The notes beneath the pieces were generated by a model that was given only the letters and a program-made list of their open reading frames with translations, was not told where the DNA came from and did no database searches. Of a stretch of 64,000 nucleotides of DNA, positions 33,820-43,975 are shown piece by piece. This stretch comes from Heracleum sosnowskyi. Taxonomy: Eukaryota; Streptophyta; Magnoliopsida; Apiales; Apiaceae. Each line of letters begins with the position of its first letter. Positions within the stretch are counted from its first letter, which is position 1. A program made the translations under genes and the position numbers. The stretch covers positions 1,421,001 through 1,485,000 of the forward strand of contig JAUIZM010000012.1 of the NCBI GenBank assembly GCA_030848705.1. The letters are read 5' to 3'.

Positions 33820-36800
33820 GTGTACTAGCGTGGAACTGTCGTGGAATGGGCAATCCACGAGCAGTCCGATTTTTGAGAGAACTTATCTCAAAGCATAAGC
33901 CCAGTGTAGTTTTCCTATCAGAAACGTTAGTTAAAAAGAATAAAATCGAAGCTATTTGTAAGTCAATACATTTTGCTGGTTCCTTTACTGTTGAACCACA
34001 TGGCCATGGGGGAGGGCTAGCACTTATGTGGAGAAATACAGGAGCTATCGAAATAAAAAATAGTAGTAGTAATTTTATTGATTTTGAAGTAGGATGTGAT
34101 CAGCTTGGTAGATGGAGATATACGGGGTTTTATGGGTACCCTGAAAGAGACAAACGACAAGAGTCATGGAACTTACTTCATGGTTTAGCCTCGCAATCAC
34201 AATCGCCGTGGTGTGTTGTCGGGGACTTTAACGATATGATGTACAGCTTTGAGAAGGTAGGGGGTAGGCCTCAACCAAGAAGACTCCTGGAAGGGTTTAG
34301 TAACACTGTGTTTGAATGTGGGTTGGAAGATCTCGGCTTTGTTGGATGTGAGTTTACATGGGAAAGGTCTAGAGGAACTCCAGGTTGGATACAAGAACGG
34401 CTGGATAGAGGGCTTGCAAATCAGCGATGAAGAGATTTATTCCCTAATGCAGTGGTACAGGTTCTTGAGGTTTCTACTTCAGACCACTTGCCACTATTTT
34501 TGAATTTAAATATGCAGGTTTATATGCCCAAAGCTAAAAGATTTCGTTTTGAAAATATCTGGGTTCGAGAGACGGACTGTTTAAACTTAGTAAGGAACAG
34601 TTGGAATGTGACTGCGAATGAGGATATATTGGAGAAAACAGGGTTTGTTTGCCTCAAGTTAGAAGAGTGGGGAGGAGGAAAAGTGAAAGAGATGAATAAG
34701 AAGATCAAAAACTGCAGATGGCTCATGAGGAAATTTAGATCGAGGAGGGATAGGGTTGGTGTGCAGAGGTATAATGAAGCTAGGGGGGAGTTCTTGAAAT
34801 TACTGGAGCGTCAAGAGATCTATTGGAAGCAGCGATCAAAGCAATTCTGGTTAAGGGAAGGGGATCAAAACACTAGATTTTTCCACAACTTTGCGATGGG
34901 TAGAAGGAAGAATAACCAGGTAACGATATTGAAAGATAAGAATGGGGAATGGGTGGATACTCCCCAAGGCATACAGAAGGTTATCACTGAGTACTTTACG
35001 GAACTCTTCCAGTCATCAACGCGGGGAGGTGTATTGTCGGACAGGGAGCAAGTTACCTGTATTACAGAGGAAGAGAATACACAGCTGATAGCTCCAATCA
35101 TGAATAATGAAGTAAAAGAGGTTGTCTTTTCTATGCATGCAGAGAAAGCACCAGGATACGATGGTCTAAACCCATGCTTCTATCAAACGTATTGGGGAGT
35201 AGTTGGAGAAGACGTAGTAAAATTCTGTCAGAATTTCTTTAATACGGGGGAGTTGTAGGTGGAGATAAATCGAACTGTGGTTTGTCTGATCCCGAAAGTG
35301 AAGAATCCGCAACAGATGACTGAATTGCGGTCAATCTCCTTGTGTAATGTTTTATTTCGGATCTTATCAAAAGTGCTTGCAAATCGTTTAAAGCTGTATC
35401 TTTCAAGGTTGATATCTGCCAATCAAAGCGCATTTATCGAACAACGGCTGCTAACGGATAATGCCCTGATAGCTTTTGAAATTAATCACTATATTAAAAG
35501 GAAGACACAGGGGGTAAATGGTGTGGCAGGCCTGAAGATTGACGTATCGAAGGCTTATGATAGATTAGAGTGGAGATTTATAGAAGGAATGCTGGAAAAA
35601 TTCAAGTTTCACCATGTGTGGATCCAACGAATTATGACGTGCATCAAAACTGTTTCATATAGTTTTTTGCATCAGGGGGAAGTATTTGGGGAGCTTATGC
35701 CACAAAAAGGAATTAGACAGGGGGACCCCATATCCCCATATATCTATATCCTTTGTGCTGAGGGTCTTAGTTCAATCATAAAGCGTCATGAAGAGATGGG
35801 TCTGATTCACGGTATTAAGATTGCTAGGAGAGCTCCGTCGGTTTCTCATCTTTTGTTTGCTGACGATTGTTACCTCTTCTTCAAAGCAGTTGAAACAGAA
35901 GCACAGGTGATGAAAAGAATTATAAAGCGATACGAAGACTTATCTGGGCAATCGGTGAATTTTAGCAAGTCTTTGATAACTTTCAGTCCAAACACATCTC
36001 CAGCTATTCGAGGGCAAATCTGTGGAATCCTTGAGGTTCGAGAAAGTGAAGCACCAGGGAAGTACTTAGGCTTACCAATGGCAGTAGGGCGAAAGAAAAA
36101 CGAAGTATTTAACTTCCCCAGTGATCGAGTAAATCAGAAACTAAAAGGATGGCAAAACAAGAGCCTCTCAAAGGCAGGTAAGTGCACTTTACTGAAAACA
36201 GCGGCACAGGCGATCCCTAATTTTTGGATGAATTTACTGCTCATACCAAACGAGGTCTGCTCTACGATACAACGCCATATGAATGGTTTCTGGTGGGGGA
36301 ATGGTAGGGAGAATAAAGGAATTCGGTGGATGGCTTGGGATAATATATGTTGTGTTAAAGAGGTAGGAGGCTTGGGGTTCAAAAATCTGAAGCAATTCAA
36401 TATCGCAATGCTTGCTAAGCAAGGGTGGAGACTCCTGAATAATTCTAACCCTTTGGTCACAGGAATTATGAAGGCAAAATATTTCCCTTATACTGATTTT
36501 TTGAATGCTGAACTCGGAGAGAGTCCAAGTTATATGTGGAGGAGCATTCTTATGGCCCTGGATGTGTTAAGAAAAGGTTGTAGACGAAGCATAGGCACAG
36601 GGACAGATACTTTTGTCTAGAAAATCCCGTGGTTACCATGTACTGTGAATGGTTATATCTCAACACATATGCCAGCTGAGCTAGAAAATACAAGAGTCAG
36701 CGATTTAATGGTTGAACAGGAGAGGAAGTGGGATGATGACATTCTCCATGATTTATTTGAGGATAGGGATATCCAATTGATCAGAAAGATTCCTCTATCT

Positions 36801-37871
36801 ACAAGGAGTTTTTATGACACATGGATGTGGATCTTCGAGGAAAAAGGAGAGTTTACGGTAAAAAGCTGCTATAGGAGGTTAGTTGGAGAATTTGATATGC
36901 TGGATGCTGATTTTTGGAAGAAACTCTGGAAGCTAGACTTACCTGAGAAAATTTGTTTTTTCTTATGGAGAACTTGCAGACAGTGTTTGCCTACTGCTAC
37001 GGAGTTAGTCAAGAAAAGAGTGAATATTGATAATAGATGTGGCTGGTGCCAGGTGGGAAGTGAGGATGCTAAACATGTTCTTTTTGAATGTATGTTTGCA
37101 CAAAATGTGTGAAGGACAGCAAACATGACGCAACTGGTTCACACAACTCAGGGAGAGACAATATTTGATCATTTTAAACGCCTGTTCAGTACTGGGACAA
37201 AGGAACAATGCACCTCTGTAGCACTCTTTTGCTGGAGCATATGGAACCGGCGTAATAATTGGGTTTGGAATAGAGTTGACGGCTCTGTGTTTGGAACAAT
37301 GAATGCTGCTCTTAACTTACTGAGAGACTGGAAGACAGCACAGGTGGAACGAACTAAAGCTGCAACAACATCGAATGGCAATGAGAAAAGATGGCAGGCT
37401 CCTCGAAGCAGCTGGATAAAAATTAATGTTGATGCAGCTATTTTTGCAGATATAGGAGCTATAGGGATAGGAGGAGTAGTCCGGGACGAACATGGAGAAT
37501 TTATAAGGGCAATGTGCAAGCAGATGACAGGATCATGGTCTCCAAGAGAAGCTGAAGCGCTAAGTCTCAAAGAAATTCTCTCCTGGATGAAGCAGTTTGG
37601 TTTTGCACGATGTATTGTCGAAACAGATTCTAAACTTTTAGCTGATGCCTGCAATGGTAGCCCAGGAAGATCGTATTTTCACTCCATTGTGAATGATTGT
37701 GTAGACTTAATTAAGCATTTTGATGAGATGCTAGTACGTTTTGTACCCAGATCTGCGAACGGTGTTGCTCATTTGCTAGCTAGAGTATCTCGTTCTATGT
37801 CAGGTCTAAAGGAATGGGAGACTGTTGTTCCCAATTTCCTACTTGATGTAATCACTTATGATTTGATTTAA
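33816..37871 (+). pseudogene. LINE ORF2: endonuclease, reverse transcriptase, RNase H
   Basis: A single frame of 1351 codons with stops at 34428 (TGA), 35256 (TAG), 36618 (TAG) and 37110 (TGA). Domains in order: APE-type endonuclease (WNCRGMG, LSET, VVGDFNDM, SDHLPLFL), reverse transcriptase (TVVCLIPKV, KIDVSKAYDR, QGDPISPYI, FADDCYLFF near 35859), zf-RVT Cys region (CFFLWRTC to WCQVG) and a C-terminal plant-type RNase H (NVDAA, ETDSKLLADA). All four stops fit one transition at Trp or Gln codons, and no indel breaks the frame. Confidence 0.92.
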
Positions 37872-38215
37872 TGCAAGTACGTTTTCCTTCAAAAAAAAAA
37901 AAACACACAAACCCTAAATTTATAAGCCTAAATATTAAAAAAAGGTAATAATACAATTTGTCACTAAAATTTTTACCCTTAAAATAAATATTCTCTTCAC
38001 ACACAATTAACCTAAGTAAAAAGATATTGATTCACCAAAATATTTTCACGCTTCTTTCAATTATTAGCAAATCTTATCCTAAATCAAATAACATGTACAA
38101 AAGATTAAAAATTTCTAATCAAAATATTTATCTAAACAAAAATACTTTAATATCCAAATATCTAATAAAAAAAATAAAATAATAATAATAATAAAAAAAA
38201 TTACGGGATTTTACA

Positions 38216-38672
38216 CCTGGCCAAAAAGAATAATGAATTCAAACATGATTAACATTACATACGCGTGTATAAAATTTTTTCTAATTTTTTTATTTGATTT
38301 CAATATCTAATAATAATTATATTGAATGTTATCTTTATATATAGTTTTTGATATATTCTTTTTTTGATTTTGGGAATTAATTAGAGTTATTCAATACCAT
38401 TATCTCATAATTTTTTTTAATTAATCATGTTTAGAGAATTAAATTTCTTTAATTACATTCAAATTCATAGTAAAAATAATAAATATATAAAAGTCAATCC
38501 TGTTCAAAATTCAATTTAACAAATGTTAATTTTTTTCTTAACTAAACTAAAATTGAAATCCACATTCAAATTCACATGAATGACAATGATTATATAAAAA
38601 TCGATAATGTTTTCATGATAAACCTTTATATTATAATGATGCACATGTACGCACTAATTTTTTTTATTATAA
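38216..38672. other. AT-rich DNA, one dispersed repeat
   Basis: No gene seen. 38457-38525 is the partner of the dispersed repeat at 21926-21987. Confidence 0.4.
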
Positions 38673-39180
38673 TCTCTAAAAATATTTAAGAAATTTGTAA
38701 TTTTTGTGATAATACAAATAGTTGAAGTTTGAAGCGGTGATTAATACTTAAATTTTTATTATTGCTTAACTTTAGTCTTTTTAATTTTTACATAGTTAGT
38801 GCAATGGGCGTCGACACAAGAAATTATGACACAAATTTGACATATAAAGTCTACGAATATTTAAGAAATTTATAAATTTTGATATGATACTAATAGTTGA
38901 AGATTGAACCAAATTTTATTATTGCATATTTTTAGTATTTTTATTTATATGTATTTATGCGACGGGCGCCGACTCAAAAAACATGACACAAAATCGGCAT
39001 ATAAAGTCTATGGATATTTAAAATTTTTGTAATTTTGTGATAACATGAATGATTGAAGTTTGAAGTGGTGGTTAATACTTAAATTTATATTACTGCATAT
39101 TTTTAATATTTTTTCTTATATGTATTTAGTGTAACAGGTGTCGGCTCAAGAAAATATGATACAAAATTGGCATAAAAATA
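38673..39180 (+). repeat. ~170-bp tandem repeat, three degenerate units
   Basis: Units at 38673-38849, 38850-39006 and 39007-39180. Shared order: TCTA...AATATTTAAG, a TAGTTGAAG(A/T)TTGAA block, a TATTATTGCATA block, then GGGCGYCGACTCAAG and ACACAAAATCGGCATATAAAG. Confidence 0.8.
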
Positions 39181-39318
39181 AATCAATAGTTTATTTTATT
39201 TTTTATGTATGTTACTTTGTAAAATAACGTGTTCACTATTTATATATATATTTTATATATTTTTTCTTGATTTTTTTCTTAAATAGTTAATATTTAAAAT
39301 TTTACAAAAATATTATAG

Positions 39319-39350
39319 AGCCGCTGCGAAGCGCGGCTTAGTCAAATAGT
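39319..39350 (+). mobile_element. Helitron-like 3' terminus
   Basis: A hairpin with perfect 6-bp arms AGCCGC/GCGGCT around TGCGAAGC, a short AT spacer and ATAGT, a near match to the Helitron CTRRT end. The three tandem units just upstream would be internal to the same element. The 5' end was not found. Confidence 0.4.
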
Positions 39351-39464
39351 ACTTATATAAAGGAGAAAACAAGGGCGGTGATGTGGCGACTCTTGTTTCG
39401 ATCTATTTTTTCAATCTTCTCAAAATTTTGAATTATTAGTATTAAAGATTCAAAAATATCTCAA

Positions 39465-39730
39465 TTGCCTTTAAAATCTTTATCAATGGAGAAAACTAAA
39501 TATATAATCTTAATATTTTTGCCTTCAAAATCTTTAATAATGGAGAAAACTAAATATACAATTCTAATATTCTTCCATTTAAAATTTTTACTAATAGAAG
39601 AAACTAAATTTACAATTTTAATAGTCTCTTGAATTATTTTATTAGAAAATATCTTTATTGCCTTTTAAAATTTTACTAATGGAGGAATGTAAATATAAAA
39701 TTTTAATAGTCTTGCCTTTATAATATTAGA
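39465..39730. repeat. ~75-bp degenerate repeats
   Basis: Four or so units with the order TTGCCTT-AAAATCTTTA, TAATGGAGRAAACTAAATAT and AATTTTAATA-TCTT. Related phrases continue to about 40560 (GTTAATATTCTCCTAAA). Confidence 0.65.
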
Positions 39731-40192
39731 AAAATTCTCAATTTACTTCTTACTATTTTCTAACGAAGGAAACTAAATATAGCAGGTTAATATTCTCCTA
39801 AATGCCTCCGGATCCAATTAATTTACTATTTTTAATGAGATAATTATCAAAATCATCACCCATTTGGTTGAAATGTATCAAATTAGTCACTCATTTCAAA
39901 AATAACTTAATTTAGTCACTAATTTGAAATTTTGTATCAAGGAGACCATCTGCAATGACTAAATTGATATAAAATTTTACTCTCTTCATGACTAAATTGA
40001 TACAAGTTTTCAAATTAGTTACCAAATTGAGAAGTAGTAGTAAAAGAATTACAGAAAAAGAGATGAGAAACATAGATAAAAAAAATATATATAACACTTC
40101 ACCACAATTCATCTAAGCTTGAGCTCATTGCGAGCTAATATCCAACTCATTATAAACTAACAAATTCGATTGATAACGTTTTTTAACATATG

Positions 40193-40461
40193 AATATTAA
40201 GTTGGTAACTTTGAGTTCAATAAAAGGGTTAAGAAAATATCAACATGATAATTTGACTTTAAAATAAATTTTGGGAGAATATTACAATGGTAATTACCTT
40301 ATATTAGTAATGGAAATCTCAATTACCTTATATTCTACTAAACTTTCTTCTAAAGTCAAATTACTACCTTTATATTTTTCTAAAATTTATCTTCAAGTCA
40401 AATTAACATGTTGATATTCTCTTAAACTTTCTATTGAATTCAAAGTTACCATTTTAATATT
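40193..40461. repeat. ~90-bp imperfect inverted repeat with ~90-bp loop
   Basis: The left arm (40193-40281) contains GGTAACTTTGAGTTCAATA and ATCAACATGATAATTTGACTT. The right arm (40372-40461) holds the reverse complements with several mismatches. It may be a fold-back element or part of the surrounding repeat family. Confidence 0.65.
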
Positions 40462-40559
40462 CTCATATATTTTTTCTTGAATTTATAAAATATATCTTGA
40501 AATTAGATTATCATGTTAATATTCTCCTAAAAAAACTATTAGAAATTATGTTCTCATAA

Positions 40560-42399
40560 TGTTTTGTAAAAAAACTCACGTTTAATTTATCCATATGTTT
40601 TACATATATATTAAAAATCATTTTTTAAATTTTACCTTCTAATTTCTATAGAAGATAATACTTACAGAAAATTCAAGTTTTTATAAAATAAAATAAAATA
40701 TGGAAGTCTTATTTTCTTTTCATTTATTTTCTCGAGTACCTATATTTTAAACAAATAAAATTAGAATTTTTAAAAATATTTCAATTAAAGTTTTATGATA
40801 TACTAAAATTGAATAATAGATAATGTAATTTATTTGGTAAATTAGTTTGTTATTACTGGGCAACATGGTCAAATTAAAACCTATGCATTGTGAAATGAGT
40901 TGTGGCCGATGACTTTGAGAGGTATGAAATTGTATAGCTAAGTCAGATTTTAGAGATTCAACAATATATATAGAGAGAAGGAAGAAAGGACAGAGAAGAC
41001 AAAGAGGATTGCGTAAGTAAAGTCAATTGGGGAAAAACAAAATTATGAAAGAGGAGATAAGCTTAAGTACATGCAAGTCCTCTACTTTCTCTCATTTGAT
41101 ATCTTTAAATTCTTTCATTCCTTTGATATGTGCTAGCATATTTGAGTTTTGTTGTTTAATTCCTGTATATCCATTATGAATAACATGCTTAAAATTTCAT
41201 TGAAGGTTGAGATTATGATAGTTTTTAATCGATAGTAGTGCGATTGTTCTAAGAACATGAATTAGTGGGATAGTATAGTTGAGTATTACCCATTTATATA
41301 GTTCTTGTGGTAACAAAAGAGGGTAAACCCCAATACCAACTGATGGCTTTAAGAAATTTAAGGGGTGTGTCTAAACGATGGTAACAAAGCCACTAATGAT
41401 GGAATATGACATGCATATGTCACAAATTGATGGCCGCTAGAGCTGATCACTCTGGTAAATGAATGATGAACCTCTTTTTAGTCACTCGTTTATGTTCTCT
41501 TAAAATTGAGGTTTGCTCATTTTCTTTACTTTTCAAATTGCTATGTCTCATATTTTCTTTATGGAATTGCTGAGTATAATGATGCTTATACTTGTTTTAT
41601 TTGATGGTTTTCAGAGAACGAATCTAAATTGGATACGAAATTAGTTGGAAAAGGAAAAGAGATGGTTGGATAAAGATGCATTCATATACTTTAGTTTTAT
41701 TGTAACTTGTAGAATTTCGAAGACCTGTCCTTGTATAAATGGCAAACTTTGGTACTTTTTTTTTAAATTGTGGATTTTATGTAATTAGTTGGGAAAATTG
41801 TAGCTAGTTTAAGAAAGTTAAAATGTAGAGCTTACTTTTGTAAGTTGCTGCTATGTAGTATACCGACCTTGAGACCTTGTAAAATTTTGATTTATGTAAT
41901 GGATTAGTGTTTGAAAGTTGTAGATCTTTTATGTAAGGATCCTGGTGATTTGAGGGTGTTACGATAATCACCACTTAAAACATTCAGAAATTGAAAATTG
42001 AGTAACTTAGATAAGTTACATTCAAAATAAGAATGAAAATTGTTCACTGTGAGTCTGTGACAAAGGCTGTGACTCAATGAATAGTAATAAGGGAGTAATA
42101 AACTTGCTGGACTCCTGTTCTTCAATCTACTCGTGCTTCTCAAACTTTATCAGCTAGAATCCTGCCTCCTTGACTCAACCCATGATTTCGTGGCCAGTGG
42201 TTATGTAATCAAACAAAAGTACATTTTCAAAATAGTGACACTCGAATATGACATATATTAAAAGCACTTGCAGGCTGATTTGGAGTGGCCTGAGTCGAGT
42301 TATTTCTGGAGTGAATTTGAATGATTTAGGGCTGTTGTGTGTATTTGTTTGTGTATAGTCGATAAATATGCGACTAAATGCTAATGCGTATGTGAGTCT
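40560..42399. other. Gene-free stretch, possible LTR-like remnant
   Basis: No protein-coding gene seen. There is a TATATATA box near 40965 followed by a purine-rich leader-like stretch, and a GAGGGTGTTACG motif near 41952-41964 like the 3' end of some gypsy LTRs. Ends and target duplication were not found, so the identity stays open. Confidence 0.3.
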
Positions 42400-43720
42400 T
42401 GTTAGGTCCTGATAAGTTTGTAGAAGGGGGGTTGAATACAAACTATACCGTTTTATCGAAATTTGTTCGTTTAAGATTAAACAATTTAGAAAAAATTAAT
42501 GCGGAATAAAAACTGAAACAATATTCAAGTTAAATAGAAACTCTATTAAACTTGAGGGGTGTTACAATTTTGATCACTGATTACAAAGAACTTAATAAAA
42601 CAAATCTAGAATAAATTCAACATGAATTTATCTATTTTTGTAATAAAAAGGATCGAATACTAAAAAGTAGTTCGATATAAAATCTAGGGATTATGATCCG
42701 CTAGAAAGTCAAAGCAGTACAAGAGATACAATTCTTATGGATTAAATGTTAAGAAACAATACAAGAATTAAATCTCTGAATGATTTTAATGCTCGGACAG
42801 TTTGAAGTAATGAAGACAGAGAGAAATGAAATGTTCTTGTTTCTGTGTCTTTTCTTTCTTCAGTTGTAATGAATGTAATAAAGTCTCCTGCCTTGAATAA
42901 ATACCTTTTCTTTTCTTTTTAATCAACACACGTGCAAATCCACTTGACAGTTCTGAATTTGTACTAGGAAGACAAGCAGAAAAACTATCATTTTGGCCTT
43001 GGAAGACTCTCGGGAAAACTAGGAATGGCTTAGGAAGACAATCGGGTAAACTGAGATTTGTTCTAGGAAGACAATTGGGAAGACTCACTTGTGAGTCTTC
43101 CTAGTTCAAAAACTAAGTCTTCCTAGTACAAAATCTAAGTTTTCCTAGTTCAAATATATTCTAATTTAAATAATTAACTAAATAAATTATGTATTAATTT
43201 AATTCTTTGCAGAATTAAATTAATAAATAATATACTTAATAATATTAATTATTTATAAGAGAATAAATAGAATTAGTTGACTTCTCAATTAATTCCAGAA
43301 TCACTTAAAACTTAGATAAATAACAAACACAATAGTACGTTGACACTCGATGTACTGTCTGGTTCATGAGTGACTAACGACAATGTCTGTTCTTTATCTA
43401 TTTAACTTTAAGCAGTGATTCACTACCTTCTCATTCAAGAACTCCGTAATCAGTAACTTTTTCTGTCACCACTTGAAATCTCTGTCACTTTAATAAATCC
43501 ACTGAGCTTGAATACTTCATTGAGGCTTGATCAATAAATTGAGCTTCTTTCAATGTAGAATCACTTCAAGTCTGTAGATGACTTTAATCTTCATTCTTTG
43601 ACAGATATAACCTTCTGAGATTCCTGTGACAATTGATTTTTATTATTTACTTATTACATCTTAATTAAAGTTGAGTAGAATCCTCGGTGTTTACAAATAG
43701 GCCTGGACATATGCCTTTCA
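42400..43720 (-). repeat. 3' LTR of the SIRE-type element
   Basis: TGTTAGGTCC...GCCTTTCA on the plus strand, 1321 bp, which is the 3' LTR in element orientation. It carries several TCTTCCTAGT motifs around 42960-43150, including a GACTCACTTGTGAGTC palindrome near 43080. Confidence 0.95.
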
Positions 43721-43736
43721 ATCTCCCCCTATTTGT
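43721..43736 (-). other. Polypurine tract of the SIRE-type element
   Basis: In minus sense AAATAGGGGGAGAT directly precedes the 3' LTR. Confidence 0.85.
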
Positions 43737-43975
43737 TTGTTAGACAATAACAACCAAATACCTCTAGAGGATAACTCAACTAAAACAAGAAAAGATAAGA
43801 CTTTTAAGAGCCAAGCAAATAATAAAAAGTTCTGGATTAAATATAACAATTTCCAGATTCAAACAGTAAAGATAAATACAAGATAGATGTTCCTCTAGAC
43901 TGAACATATGAATACATTTATCCTATCTTGAATCACCTAAGCTCTAAACATTTAATATTTACAAACAGAGCTTCT

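Larger units (their letters stand above)
32499..37902 (+). mobile_element. Full-length L1-type LINE with RNase H
   Basis: 5.4 kb, flanked by a perfect 12-bp target duplication ACACACAAACCC (32487-32498 and 37903-37914), with a 3' poly-A run at 37891-37902. ORF1 and ORF2 are both present. The 5' end seems complete, since 136 bp precede the ORF1 ATG. ORF1 is open. ORF2 has four in-frame stops but no frameshift, so the copy is dead though not old. Confidence 0.93.
30571..38215 (-). mobile_element. LTR of an older minus-strand LTR retrotransposon, split by a LINE
   Basis: Minus-sense start TGTAAAATCCCG (38215) and end CGGGTTGTTACA (30571) form imperfect inverted ends next to a tRNA-Met primer site. 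Without the LINE (32499-37902 plus one target copy) the LTR is about 2.2 kb, a length seen in Tekay-type chromoviruses. The internal region is missing beyond the young gypsy insertion, so lineage cannot be proved. Confidence 0.65.

Noticed and set aside
33141..37654. Several minus-strand frames of 60-160 codons
   Set aside because: All mirror the LINE ORF1 and ORF2 coding strand.
42786..43088. 100-codon open frame on the minus strand, repeated at 54683-54985
   Set aside because: It lies inside both LTRs of the SIRE-type element. Its two copies are identical because the LTRs are, and it has no recognisable domain.
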